This document shows, piece by piece, positions 49,383 through 58,716 of a DNA stretch of 64,000 nt. The position numbers and the translations under genes are program-made. This DNA is from DATBDN01 sp963715995. Its GTDB lineage: Bacteria > Actinomycetota > Thermoleophilia > Solirubrobacterales > Thermoleophilaceae. The stretch lies in contig OY970283.1 in assembly GCA_963715995.1 (NCBI GenBank), positions 744,001-808,000 on the forward strand, read 5' to 3'. Numbering within the stretch: position 1 is the stretch's first letter; the number at the start of each line of letters is the position of its first letter. Below the pieces are notes generated by a model, which was not told the DNA's origin, searched no databases, and saw nothing but the letters and a program-made list of their open reading frames with translations.

Positions 49383-50489
49383 GTGGCAATCCCGCTCTTC
49401 GCAACGTCGCTCGACCCGTACATGGACGCGATCACCGCGCGCATCTCGGAGGTGGCACGCAGCGGCCGCTACATCCTCGGCCCCGGCGTCGAGGCGTTCG
49501 AGAACGAGTTCGCTGCCTACCTGGGCGCGGAGCACTGCGTAGGCGTTGCGAACGGCACCGACGCGCTCACGATCGCGCTGCGCGCGGTGGGCGTGAAGCC
49601 GGGCGACGAGGTGGTCTGCCCGTCGCTGACCTTCTACGCCACCGCTGAGTCGATCCTGAACGCGGGCGCCGTGCCGATCTTCTGCGACGTCGACCGCGAG
49701 ACCTACTGCGTCACGGCCGAGACGGTTCGCGCCGCGATGACCGAGGGCACCGCCGCGATCGCGCCCGTGCACCTCTTCGGCAACGTCGCCCCGATGGACG
49801 AGCTGATGGAGCTGGGCGTGCCGGTGGTCGAGGACGCCGCGCAGGCCGCGGGCGCCGAGCTGGGCGGCCGCAAGGCCGGCGCCATCGGCCACGCCGCCAC
49901 GTTCTCGTTCTTCCCGTCGAAGAACCTCGGCTGCCTGGGCGACGGCGGCGCGATCACCACGAACGACGCCGACATCGCGGACATGGCGCGGCGCCTGCGC
50001 TTCCACGGCTCGAAGGACAAGTCCACCTTCACCGAGGTGGGCTACAACTCGCGCCTCGACGCGATCCAGGCCGCCGTGCTGAGCACGCTGCTGCCGGAGC
50101 TCGACGGCTGGAACTCCGCGCGCGGCGAGGTTGCCGCCGCCTACGAGCGCGAGGGGCTCGGCGAGCTCGTCGAGCTGCCGCAGGCCACCGCCGGGGCGAC
50201 CCCGGTCTTCCACCTCTACGTCGTCCGCCATCCCGAGGCCGACGCGCTGGCCGACGGATTGGGGCAGAGGGGCGTCTCGGCGCGCGGCTACTACCGCGTG
50301 CCAGTCCACCGCCAGCCGTCGATGGAGCGCTACGGCGCCGGCGCCGAGCTGCCGGTCACGGACGAGCTCGCGCGCACGATCCTGGCGCTGCCGATGGGCC
50401 CGGCGCTCGCCGCCGATGCACCCGCACAGGTCGTGGCGGCCGTGCGCGAGACGCTGGCCGAGCTGCCCGCGCCCGCCGCGGCCAGCTGA
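49383..50489 (+). CDS. DegT/DnrJ/EryC1 family sugar aminotransferase
   Basis: 368 residues. IPLFATSLDPYMDAI, GRYILGPGVEAFENEFAAYLG, ANGTDALTIALRAVG, VEDAAQAAGAELGGRKAG and the PLP lysine in TFSFFPSKNLGCLGDGG. It transaminates a keto-sugar nucleotide; the 'ILGPGVEAFE' start is common to 3-amino and 4-amino dideoxysugar enzymes. Distinct subgroup from the WecE-like protein at 40706. Neighbours do not fix the substrate. Confidence 0.86.
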   Translation: MAIPLFATSLDPYMDAITARISEVARSGRYILGPGVEAFENEFAAYLGAEHCVGVANGTDALTIALRAVGVKPGDEVVCPSLTFYATAESILNAGAVPIFCDVDRETYCVTAETVRAAMTEGTAAIAPVHLFGNVAPMDELMELGVPVVEDAAQAAGAELGGRKAGAIGHAATFSFFPSKNLGCLGDGGAITTNDADIADMARRLRFHGSKDKSTFTEVGYNSRLDAIQAAVLSTLLPELDGWNSARGEVAAAYEREGLGELVELPQATAGATPVFHLYVVRHPEADALADGLGQRGVSARGYYRVPVHRQPSMERYGAGAELPVTDELARTILALPMGPALAADAPAQVVAAVRETLAELPAPAAAS

Positions 50490-50495
50490 GCGCGC

Positions 50496-52245
50496 CTAAC
50501 TGAGCGCGCGCCAGAGCCAGGCGCGGAACTCGTCGCCCTCGACGTCCGGCGCGAAGCGGCGCGGGATCGCGTACGGGTCGGCGCCCTCCTCGACCGGCAC
50601 CGGCTGATTCACGACCGCGTAGCCGAAGCCCGCGGCGGCGACCGCGCTCCGCGCGTCCTCGCTCACGTCATGGCGCGGGATCCCGAACGGATAGGAGAAG
50701 GCCAGCGGCCGCGTGCCGGTCCACTCGGCCACGTCGTCGCGGCTGCGCTCGACCTGTGCGCGCAGCTCCGCGGCCGGCTGGTGGCCCAGGTTCACGTGGT
50801 CCCGCGTGTGCGCCCCGATCTCGAGATCCGGCGTCGAGGCGAGCTGCTTCAGCTCGTCGACCGTGACCGGACGGGTGGACTCAGGTGCCTCGCCTGCCGC
50901 CTCGCCCGCCCAGGCGCGCAGCTGCCCAAGCATCCGCTCGATGTCGCTCGAGCTGCTCGGCTGGACGAGCCGGTGCAGCTCACCGCGCGCGCTCTCACGT
51001 TGCTCGGCGGTCCGCGTCGGCCAGGTCCGGTCGTCCAGCGTCAGCACCTTCGGCCGCACGCCCGGGCCGGTGAGCAGGCGCTGCATCTCGTCCCAGAAGA
51101 AGCGCTTGCCGGTCTCGATGTGGCCGGTGGCAGCGAACAGCGTCGCCGGCAGGCCGGCGGCTGCGATCAGCGGGATGCCCGTCGTGAGGTTGTCGATGTA
51201 ACCGTCGTCGATCGTGATCGCCACGCGGCCCGTCCCGTGCACTCCCTCGCGCACCGACCGCGCGATGTCCGCCAGCGGCGCCACGTCGAACTCGCCGCGC
51301 AGGATCTGGAGCTGCGACTCGAAGTTCTCCGGCGACACGCAGAGGCCGAGCGGGTCGGGCTCGCCGGCCGCGAAGCGGTGGTAGAGCAGCACGAGATTTA
51401 CGTTCACCGTGCTGTCGGCGGTGAACGTAAAACTCGTGGAATCGTGCGGCGGGTGCGCCGCGGTCCGGCCCGGCCGGGCGGCGCGCCGCGAGCCCGCGAC
51501 GGCGCCCAGGTTCTCGGCCGCGCGTGCGGCGCGCTCGGCCGCGGCGCTCGGCCGGCCCGTGGCCAGAGCGGCCAGCGCGCCGGCGCCGGACTTGGCGCCC
51601 TGGCGCAGGGCAGTGCCGCCCGGGCGAGAGCCCGCGATGCCGCTGCGCAGCCCGTGGCGCCAGGCTCGGCCGAGCGGCCGCGGGCGGTCGACCAGGCGCT
51701 CGGCCGCCGCAGCCGGCGCGTAGCGCACGAGCCAGCCCCAGTGGCCGAGCTGGCGCTGCGCCTCGTGCTCCTCCGACAGCCAGTCGGTGGCATCACGCCG
51801 GTCGAGCGGGGGCTCGAAGCCGCCCACCCCGACAACGGCCCGGCGCCAGAACGACAGGTTGCCGGCGAACAGCGTGCGCTCGGCCGGGTCGAGCTCCAGC
51901 AGGTCGCCGCCCAGATCGATCAGTCCCAGCCGCGCCGCCGCCCACTCGGGCACGGGGTTACGCCCGCGGATCGGCCCGCCCACGGCCCCGACCGAGTGCG
52001 GCGCCGTCTCCCAGGCCATGCGCAGCCCCGCCAGCCAGCCCTCGCAAACGACCACGTTCGGGTCCACGAACGCGATCACGTCGGAGCGCGAGTCCTCGAG
52101 CGCGCGCTGGCGCGCCTGCCAGGCGAACGTGGTCGAAGACGATCCGCAGCGCATCGCCGACCTCGCGGCGCAATGCGGCGATGCACTCCTCCGCGGGCTT
52201 CACGCCGTCCGCCGTCGCGACGACGACGTCGATGCCGCCGTTCAC
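50496..52245 (-). CDS. GT2 - NodB polysaccharide deacetylase protein, frameshifted
   Basis: GTG 52245 overlaps the GT4 stop (GTGA) and opens GIDVVVATADGVKPAEECI. After about 40 residues the reading moves one base at about 52,110-52,140 into the frame WQARQRALEDSRSDVIAFVDPN, then GVGGFEPPLDRRDATDWLSEE (rest of GT2). A proline/serine linker at about residue 270 leads to a NodB domain: LVLLYHRFAAGEPDP, VAITIDDGYIDNLTTGIPLIAAAGLPATLF, EIGAHTRDHVNLG, LAFSYPFG. The span of 1,750 bases means one extra base. The deacetylase may equally be a separate gene starting at GTG 51424, inside a hairpin at the junction. NodB enzymes remove N- or O-acetyl groups from glycans. Confidence 0.72.
51397..51431. repeat. 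Inverted repeat inside coding sequence at the GT2/NodB junction
   Basis: Perfect 13-base arms (TTTACGTTCACCG) around a nine-base loop. It sits exactly between the two domains and contains a GTG codon in the deacetylase frame. Its lower GC content differs from the surroundings. Confidence 0.6.
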
Positions 52246-53408
52246 TCGCCGGCCAGGCGGAGCGCCTCGCGCAGCCCGCCCTCGAAGTCCTCGGTAGCCG
52301 TCTGCCAGGTGCGCGACTCGACGAAGTCGAGCCCCAGCCGCCGCCGCTCCGCGCGCAGCTTCGCGTCGTCCAGCAGTCGCTCGACGGCATCGGCTACGCC
52401 CTGGACGGTCATCCGCGCAAGCTCGAGCGGCCCGTCGGCGCCGAACGCCGCGCGCACGCTCGGGCTGTCGGCCTCGACGCACGGAAGCCCGCACGCGAGC
52501 ATCTCCTGGGCGATAAGCGAGTAGTTCGTCAGCGACAGCACGACGCCGACCGTCGCCCGCGAATAGGCGTCCGCGAGCGCGCCCGGCTCGAGCACCCCGA
52601 GGTCGCGGGCGTCCACCAGTCGCGGAGTGCCGCGCGGGTCGCCGAACAACTCGGCTCCGAGCCCCGGCCGCCGCCGTTTCAGCTCCGCGAGCGCGAGCAG
52701 TGCCAGCGGCACCGCGCGCCGCGGCGTCGTCGTCCGCGAGTAGACCAGCACAGTGTCCGAGGCCCGCTCCTGCGGCCGCTCCGAATACAGCGAGCGATCC
52801 ACCCCGAGCGCGAACCACGACGCGGTCGCCCCGTAGTTCTGGGCCACCACGTCGCGCAGCCAGCGGCCCGCGGTGATGCAGTGCAGGCCCAGGCGGTAGG
52901 TCTGCTCGGCCCAGCGGCGCTCCGCCGACTCGGGGTAGAAGTCGGGCTCGTGATCCTGGACGAGATAGGCGCGGGCGCGGCAGCCTTCGAGCATCAGCAC
53001 GCGATGCACGGTCTGCCAGCCGGTGGCCACCACCACGTCGGCGCCCTGGAAGCCGTCGAAGCCGATCCGCACCGGGCCGCTCATGCCCCCGAACCAGTCG
53101 CGCACCAGGGCGCCGGCGTCGGCGCCCGCATTGCGGCCGGCGGGGTCGTGGACCCACAGCGAGAGCTCGTGGCCCTCGGCCTCGAGCCCGCGCACCAGGT
53201 TGAGGATCGTGTTGTGCCCGCCGCTGCCCTCGAGCAGCCACGGGACGACCACCGCCACACGCAGCACCGGGGCGCCGCTCGCCTCGCGCGCGCCAGGGAC
53301 CAGCGGGGCGTCACCGCGCTGCTCGAACTCGGCGATGTCGGCGAAGTCGGCCTCGGCTGCCACGGGCGCCGCAGCGCCGCCGCCGAGCACGCGCCGCAGC
53401 ATGCTCAC
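52242..53408 (-). CDS. Family 4 glycosyltransferase
   Basis: 388 residues. After a 45-residue polar tail: LRVAVVVPWLLEGSGGHNTILNLVRGL, ARAYLVQDHEPDFYPESAERRWAEQTYRLG, VLVYSRTTTPRRAVPLALLAL, and SLTNYSLIAQEMLACGLPCVEADSP as donor-site loop. Related to rhamnan or WsaF-like transferases. Start: GTG 53408 overlapping the upstream stop (GTGA), or the ATG two codons later. Confidence 0.82.
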   Translation of the reverse strand: MSMLRRVLGGGAAAPVAAEADFADIAEFEQRGDAPLVPGAREASGAPVLRVAVVVPWLLEGSGGHNTILNLVRGLEAEGHELSLWVHDPAGRNAGADAGALVRDWFGGMSGPVRIGFDGFQGADVVVATGWQTVHRVLMLEGCRARAYLVQDHEPDFYPESAERRWAEQTYRLGLHCITAGRWLRDVVAQNYGATASWFALGVDRSLYSERPQERASDTVLVYSRTTTPRRAVPLALLALAELKRRRPGLGAELFGDPRGTPRLVDARDLGVLEPGALADAYSRATVGVVLSLTNYSLIAQEMLACGLPCVEADSPSVRAAFGADGPLELARMTVQGVADAVERLLDDAKLRAERRRLGLDFVESRTWQTATEDFEGGLREALRLAGE

Positions 53409-54658
53409 TCGCCCGACAGCCGCCGCCAGCGCGCGCGCAGCACGCGGCGCGCGGGCCAGGTCAGCGCGCGGCCGATCCGCCGGTGGCGCCAGCGCTTCGC
53501 CCGTGCGTAGAACGGGTGGCGCTTCACGCGCCAGATCGGCCGGAGCTCACCCTCGAGCGAGTTGCGCTCCATCAGGATCCGCCGGTGCGAGTCCATGACG
53601 GCGCGGATGTCGGCGGCCAGCCGCCGTCCGCTCGCCGCAGGCGGCGGCAACTCGGCGATCCGCCGCAGCGCGCCGGCCATGAACATCCCGGACTGCTCCC
53701 ACGACGGCCACGCGCGCGCGGTCTCGACGGCGTTCGAGCGCAGGAAGTGCAGGTAGCGGCGGTCGGCTGCGAGCAGGTCGAGCTCGCGCGCTGTCCCACG
53801 CAGGTCGTCCCAGTCGGTCACGAGCGCGTTCCAGCCGTGTTCGACGTACTCGTCGTGGCCGGTCACGGGCGAGACCACGGCGGTCGCGCCGCGATGCATG
53901 CCCTCCAGCGGCGGTCCGAACATGCCCTCGACCGACGACAGCTTCAGCACCACGTCGGTGCGCCCGTAGAGCTCCGACATCTGCTCGCGCGACAGTGGCC
54001 CCACGACCTCGTCGGCCGGAAGCTCGCCGTCCGTGTTCGCGGCGTCCGGCACCACGAGCGTGACGTGGTGGGGCTCCTTCATCGCCGCCGCCGCGTAGGC
54101 CGCGGACTCGACGCCCTTGAACCAGACGCCGGCGTGGCCCTCGACCAGCACGCGCAGCGGCCCGTCGCGGCGCACGCTGAGCTTGCCGGGGAGCGGGAAG
54201 GCGGCCTTGTCGATGCCGTTGCGCACGTAGAACACGCGGGCCTCGGGGCGGGTCTTGCGAATCGTGTCGGCGATCCAGCGCGCCTCGGTGATGAAGTCCA
54301 CCGGCAGGTCCATCGTCAGCGAGGCGCCGATGCGCTCGGCCTCGTCGGCCTGGTAGAAGCGGTCCTCGAGCGACTGCACGAAGTACGCGTAGCGCTCGGC
54401 CTTCAGCTCGAACAGCGAGAACGCCGTTTCCCACCAGGTCGCGATCGCGATGTCGAAGTGCTCGGTGCGCGCAGCCGGCAGCGTCTCCACCGGCACGTCG
54501 GTGAGACCGCGGTAGCGCCACGGCGGTTCCTCCTGTTCGCGCGCGAGCACGAGCGTGACGTCGAAGCCGTGATGCTCGGAGAGCTGGCGTGCCTGCTCCA
54601 CGACGACGCCAACGCCGCCCGAGAGCTGAAGGTCGTTGAGGAGGAAGGCGACTCTCAC
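53405..54658 (-). CDS. Family 4 glycosyltransferase, apparent fusion rejected
   Basis: 417 residues from the GTG at 54658. RVAFLLNDLQLSGGVGVVVEQARQL, ATWWETAFSLFELKAERYAYFVQSLEDRFY, LVEGHAGVWFKGVESAAYA, VVLKLSSVEGMFGPPLEGMHRGATAVV. The frame is open upstream into the methyltransferase, giving 724 residues without a stop. But the upstream gene in its own frame ends with a TGA that overlaps this GTG as GTGA, so I treat it as a separate gene. The basic C-terminus (RAKRWRHRRIGR) suggests membrane contact. Confidence 0.8.
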   Translation of the reverse strand: MRVAFLLNDLQLSGGVGVVVEQARQLSEHHGFDVTLVLAREQEEPPWRYRGLTDVPVETLPAARTEHFDIAIATWWETAFSLFELKAERYAYFVQSLEDRFYQADEAERIGASLTMDLPVDFITEARWIADTIRKTRPEARVFYVRNGIDKAAFPLPGKLSVRRDGPLRVLVEGHAGVWFKGVESAAYAAAAMKEPHHVTLVVPDAANTDGELPADEVVGPLSREQMSELYGRTDVVLKLSSVEGMFGPPLEGMHRGATAVVSPVTGHDEYVEHGWNALVTDWDDLRGTARELDLLAADRRYLHFLRSNAVETARAWPSWEQSGMFMAGALRRIAELPPPAASGRRLAADIRAVMDSHRRILMERNSLEGELRPIWRVKRHPFYARAKRWRHRRIGRALTWPARRVLRARWRRLSGE

Positions 54659-55579
54659 GCAGTCTGTTCGGAGCGCTCCGGTTGCTCCGGCTGCTCGGGC
54701 TCGGCCTCGCCCGAGAGCGGCAGCCCGCCGGCCCTCAAGGTCGTGGATGTAGGCGCGGTACTCGGCGAGCTCCTTCGACATCGCGTTGATCTCGGCGCCG
54801 TAGTCCTTGAGCATGCTCAGGTCGGCCTCGCGCTGGCGCTCCCAGCGGCGCTGCTCCTCCATGTCGACCTGTGCGACGGCTGCCCCAGCCGCCAGCCGTT
54901 CGCGCTCCGGGCCGAAGGCCACCAGCAGGTGCGAAGGAACGCCGCCCGGCTCGAGTTCCAGCTCGACCGGCCGCAGCTCGGGCTGATGGCCCGGGCTGAC
55001 CACGGCCGAGCCCTGGAGCACCACCTGACGCAACAGCTCGTGCTCGGACGGCAGCAGCGTGAGCAGCTCCTCGAACGCCCCCTCGCCCCAGCTGGTGCGG
55101 TGGTGGGGGTTCTCGATCGCCCAGAAGGCGTCGTTGGGCACCGACAGCAGCACCGTGAAGCCATGGCGCTCGGCCAGCCGCACGAGTGCGGAGACGAGCG
55201 GGACGAATGAGCCCAGGTGCTCGACGCACTCGAAGCAGGTGATCGTCGCGGGCCCATCACCGGCCTGTTCGCTGAGCGCCGCGACCACGGCAGCCACCCC
55301 GTCCTCGGTCGACAGGTCGGCCTGCATCGTCGACACGTTCTCGCCCGGCAGCTCGCGCCGCGCGTGCTCGAGCGCGTCCTCGGCGACATCCACCAGCAGC
55401 GTGCGCGCGGCGACCTTTCCGCCGAGAGCACGAGCGGCACCGACGCCGGTTCCGCAACCGAGGTCGCACCACAGCGCGCTGGCGTGCACGAGCGGCGCGG
55501 CCAGCGCGTAGCGCAACTGGTGCTCCACGCGGATCGCAGGCTCTGAGTCACGCGTGATCCGTTCCTGCCAATCAGGCAC
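54655..55579 (-). CDS. SAM-dependent methyltransferase with coiled-coil tail, frameshifted near its 3' end
   Basis: About 307 residues once repaired. CDLGCGTGVGAARALG (motif I) near residue 40, DVAEDALEHARREL, TCFECVEHLGSFVPL and VLLSVPNDAFW, then a helical tail (READLSMLKDYGAEINAMSKELAEYRAYIHDLE). At about 54,715-54,745 one base shift leads into LPLSGEAEPEQPEQPERSEQ and a TGA at 54657-54655. That frame has mostly G/C third bases, the other frame does not. One extra base is therefore present. Methyltransferases of this type beside GT4 genes act on the growing chain or its end. First gene of the minus-strand unit. Confidence 0.78.
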
Positions 55580-55614
55580 GAGCCAAGGGTAACCGTGGCC
55601 ATAATCGCCCTTGC

Positions 55615-56613
55615 ATGACTACCGGCACCGTCACGCGCAGAGCGCGTTTTCCCTACAGCTTCGAGCACGCGGGCACGCCCTATCCGGCGCCCGCGCCGGG
55701 TGCTGCGCTGCGCATCGCGTTCGTCGGTCAGTCCACCTACTTCCGGGCGACTTCGCTGGACGAGCAGAGCGAGCGTGTGCGCACCACCTACGTCGAGTTC
55801 CGCGAGGGACGCGACCCCGGCGACCTGATGGCCGCGCTGCGCGACCACGACCCGCACGTGGTGATCGTCTTCCGGCCGGAACTGATTCCGGCCGGGCTGT
55901 TCCACCACCAGCGCTTTGCGGCGCTCGGGTTCCTCACCGAGCCGCTCCCGCGCCTGGGCGGCACGCGCCACCCGGACCTCGATCGGCGCCTGCACGAGCT
56001 CGGCGCGATCGACCAGTCGAACTTCGACCGCGTGGTCGCCTTCGACCCGCTGTTCATCGAGACGGCGGAGGCAATCATGCCGGTGTGGCGCTCGCTGCCG
56101 CTGCCGGTGGCGGACCGCTACTACCGCGACGTGCGCCCGATCACCGGGCGCCCGCGCATCTGCTTCGTCGGCCGCTCGACGCCCCACCGCGAGAGCTTCC
56201 TGCTGCCCGTCAAGCACGAGTTCGACGTGCTGCACCTGGCGTTCGGCGTCGATGCGGACCGGCTCGAGGCGGTGCTCGACGAGCACGACGTCACGATCAA
56301 CCTCCACAACGAGCCCTACGAGTCGTTCGAGAACCGCGTCTGCACTCACCTGGCCGCGGGCCACCTGGTCATCAGCGAGGTGCTGAACCCGCGCCACGGG
56401 CTCGAGCCCGGTATCGACTACCTCGAGGTGGCGAGCCCCGAGGACCTGCTCGACCTGATGCTGGCGCTGCACCGCTGGCCGGGCAGCTACGACCGCGTTC
56501 GCGTGCGCGGCCGCATGAAGGCCGAGCAGTACCGCGCTTCAGACGTCTACCCGCGGCTGATCAGCGACCTGTATCTGGACCTGGCCCGCTTCGGCACGGA
56601 CCGCCCGCACTGA
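55615..56613 (+). CDS. CgeB-like GT-B glycosyltransferase
   Basis: 332 residues. LRIAFVGQSTYFRATSL, HVVIVFRPELIPAGL, ICFVGRSTPHRESFLLPV, and a C-terminal INLHNEPYESFENRVCTHLAAGHLVISEVLNPRHGLEPGIDYLE. The last segment is typical of the glycosyl-transferase 1_2 (CgeB-like) family. Divergent from the methyltransferase with 35 bases between the starts; a CATAAT lies nine bases before its ATG. Its TGA and the TGA of the convergent permease form TGATCA. Confidence 0.72.
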   Translation: MTTGTVTRRARFPYSFEHAGTPYPAPAPGAALRIAFVGQSTYFRATSLDEQSERVRTTYVEFREGRDPGDLMAALRDHDPHVVIVFRPELIPAGLFHHQRFAALGFLTEPLPRLGGTRHPDLDRRLHELGAIDQSNFDRVVAFDPLFIETAEAIMPVWRSLPLPVADRYYRDVRPITGRPRICFVGRSTPHRESFLLPVKHEFDVLHLAFGVDADRLEAVLDEHDVTINLHNEPYESFENRVCTHLAAGHLVISEVLNPRHGLEPGIDYLEVASPEDLLDLMLALHRWPGSYDRVRVRGRMKAEQYRASDVYPRLISDLYLDLARFGTDRPH

Positions 56614-57462
56614 TCACAGCTCCTCGGCGATCCGTGGCGCCTCGCGGTTGAAGACGTAGAAGCCGAGCCCGAACACGGCCGCGATGATCGCCGCCGGCAC
56701 CAGCAGGTGCACGCTGCCGCCGGCCGCCGCCGCCGCCGTCGGCGCGCTCGGGTCCACGACCGCGTGGCGTGCCTGCTGGAGGATCGCCGCAAACGGGTTC
56801 AGCATCACGATCGCGTGGCGCAGCCCCGGTGCGATGCGCTCGACGGGATAGAAGATCGGCGACGCGTAGAAGAGCGCCTGGAGCACCACCTCGGTGATCG
56901 GCCGCACGTCCCGGTAGCGCACGTAGAGGCACGAGACGATCATCGCCAAGCCGCTCACGAGCACGATCAGGACAGCCAGGATCAGCGGCAGCTCGAGCCA
57001 GCTCCAGTGCGGCCGCACCCCGCGGATCAGCGCGAAGATGAACACGGCCACGAGGTTCAGCAGCAGGTTCAGGAAGGCCGTGGCCACCACGGTCGCGGGG
57101 ATGACCATGCGCGGGAACTGCACCTTGCGCACCAGCGGCTCACGCGAGACCACCGACTCGACGGCGCCGCCGACCGCCTCGGAGAAGAACGAGAACAGGA
57201 CGATGCCCATCAGCAGCACGACCTCGTAGTGCGGGATCTTCCCGAAGCGGATGAAGCGCGTGAAGACGACGAGCATGATCCCGAACAGCATCAGCGGGCG
57301 GACGAGCTGCCACACGTAGCCCAGCGCCGAGCCGTAGAACTTCAGCTTGAAGTCGGTGAGCGTGAGCGTGCGCGTCAGCGCGATGAAGCGGCGCGGGTCG
57401 GAGCCGAGCGCCGACGGGCCGCGCACCACCTGCATGTCGGGCGGCATGTCGATGCTGGTCAT
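56614..57462 (-). CDS. Wzm-type ABC-2 polysaccharide export permease (exporter 2)
   Basis: 282 residues, six helices: LTLTDFKLKFYGSALGYVWQLVRPLMLFGIMLVVFTRF, VQFPRMVIPATVVATAFLNLLLNLVAVFIFALI, LAMIVSCLYVRYRDVRPITEVVLQALFYASPIFYPVERI. Membrane part of the second exporter. ATGA overlap with its ATPase. Confidence 0.88.
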   Translation of the reverse strand: MTSIDMPPDMQVVRGPSALGSDPRRFIALTRTLTLTDFKLKFYGSALGYVWQLVRPLMLFGIMLVVFTRFIRFGKIPHYEVVLLMGIVLFSFFSEAVGGAVESVVSREPLVRKVQFPRMVIPATVVATAFLNLLLNLVAVFIFALIRGVRPHWSWLELPLILAVLIVLVSGLAMIVSCLYVRYRDVRPITEVVLQALFYASPIFYPVERIAPGLRHAIVMLNPFAAILQQARHAVVDPSAPTAAAAAGGSVHLLVPAAIIAAVFGLGFYVFNREAPRIAEEL

Positions 57463-58699
57463 GCCCGCACAGCCTCGCGCTCGATTGCGATCTCGACCGG
57501 TATGTCCACGACGGCGTCGGTGTCGCGCGTGCCCGTCACCACAACCGATGCATGCCGCTCGCGGCGGTCGATCCACGCGATCATCGCGCCGCCGCGCGCC
57601 ACCGCCGGCGTTGCGAAGTAGCGGTCGGGAGAGAAGATGTTGTCGAACGAGATCCGGAACTCGATCTCGTCGCCGGCGCTGAAGCGCCCGGTCGCGCGGC
57701 CCTCGTCGAGCGTCGAGGCCTGCAGCACAGTGGTCTTCTGGCTGTTCTGGAGCACGAAGCCGAACAGCGGGTCGTCCAGCGCCTCGTTGAAGCGCACCCG
57801 CGCGCCGAACGCGCTGCGGCTGCCGTGGTGCAGCTGCGAGGTGCGCATGCCGTGCTCGTCCTCGAACCACGACTCCACGATCTCCGCGCGCTGGTCGCCC
57901 CAGCGCTCGCCGTCGTCGTCGCTCTTCGGCTCGCGCGTAGCGCTCTTCTCCTGCTGGAAGTTGACGTCGATGTACTCGTTGGCGATCCGGCTCGGCTCGC
58001 CGATGTCGACCACGTGGCCGCGCTCGAGCAGCATCGCGCGGTCGCAGAAGCGCTCGACCGCGCTCATCGCGTGGGTGACCAGCAGCACGGTGCGGCCCTG
58101 CTCGCGGATCCGGTTGAACTCGTCGTAGCACTTCTGCTGGAAGGCGGCGTCGCCGACCGCGAGCACCTCGTCGATCAGCAGCACGTCGGCGTCCACCTGC
58201 ACCATCACCGAGAACGCCAGCCGCACGAGCATGCCCGACGAGTAGTTCTTCAGCTTCAGGTCGGTGAACTCCTCGAGCCCGGCGAAGTCGATGACCGCGT
58301 CGGCACGGCGGCGTGCCTCGCGCGGGGACAGTCCGAGCATCACGCCGTTCAGCACGATGTTGTCCTCGGCGGCCAGATCGGGGTTGAAGCCGACGCCGAG
58401 CTCGATGAAGGTGGACAGCCGCAGGCGATCCCGATCGTGCCGGCGTCGGCGCGGTAGATCCCGGCCATGCACTTGAGCAGCGTCGACTTGCCCGAGCCGT
58501 TGCGCCCGACCACGCCGAAGAACTCGCCCTTCTCGACCTGGAACGACACGTCCTGGAGCGCGTCGAGCGTGTCCTTGCGCGAGCGCCGGAACGGGTGCAT
58601 GGCACGCTCCTTGAGCGTGTGGCTGACCTCGTGAGGGATCTGGAACGTCTTCGAGACACCCTCCACCACAACCGCGTTCACAGAGCCGAATGTACTCAC
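57459..58699 (-). CDS. Wzt-type ABC ATPase with C-terminal domain (exporter 2), frameshifted
   Basis: First part (GTG 58699 to about 58,430): VVEGVSKTFQIPHEVSHTLKERA, Walker A VVGRNGSGKSTLLK, MAGIYRADAGTIGIA. Second part: LSTFIELGVGFNPDLAAEDNIVLNGVMLGLS, signature NYSSGMLVRLAFS, Walker B VLLIDEVLAVGDAAF, VTHAMSAV. Then a C-terminal domain from about residue 265 (WFEDEHGMRTSQLHHGSRSAFGARVRF), unlike that of exporter 1. The span of 1,241 bases is one short of a multiple of three: a base is missing near 58,420-58,432. Sequencing error or broken gene. Confidence 0.82.
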
Positions 58700-58702
58700 A
58701 CC

Positions 58703-58708
58703 TATAGT
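58703..58708 (+). promoter_or_regulatory. Leaderless -10 (TATAGT), 8 bases before GTG 58717
   Basis: TATAGT, CGC and five bases to GTG. Only 17 bases separate this start from the GTG of the divergent wzt; CTATAG is itself a palindrome and could serve both strands. Confidence 0.55.
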
Positions 58709-58716
58709 CGCTTTCC

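Noticed and set aside
50670..53510. 946-residue open frame on the plus strand
   Set aside because: Antisense to the NodB, GT4 and GT4 genes; low-complexity Arg/Ala/His composition, no motif.
53405..55579. A single bifunctional methyltransferase-glycosyltransferase of 724 residues
   Set aside because: The other frame gives a codon-typical C-terminus and a TGA overlapping the GT4 start, so a one-base frameshift is a better explanation.
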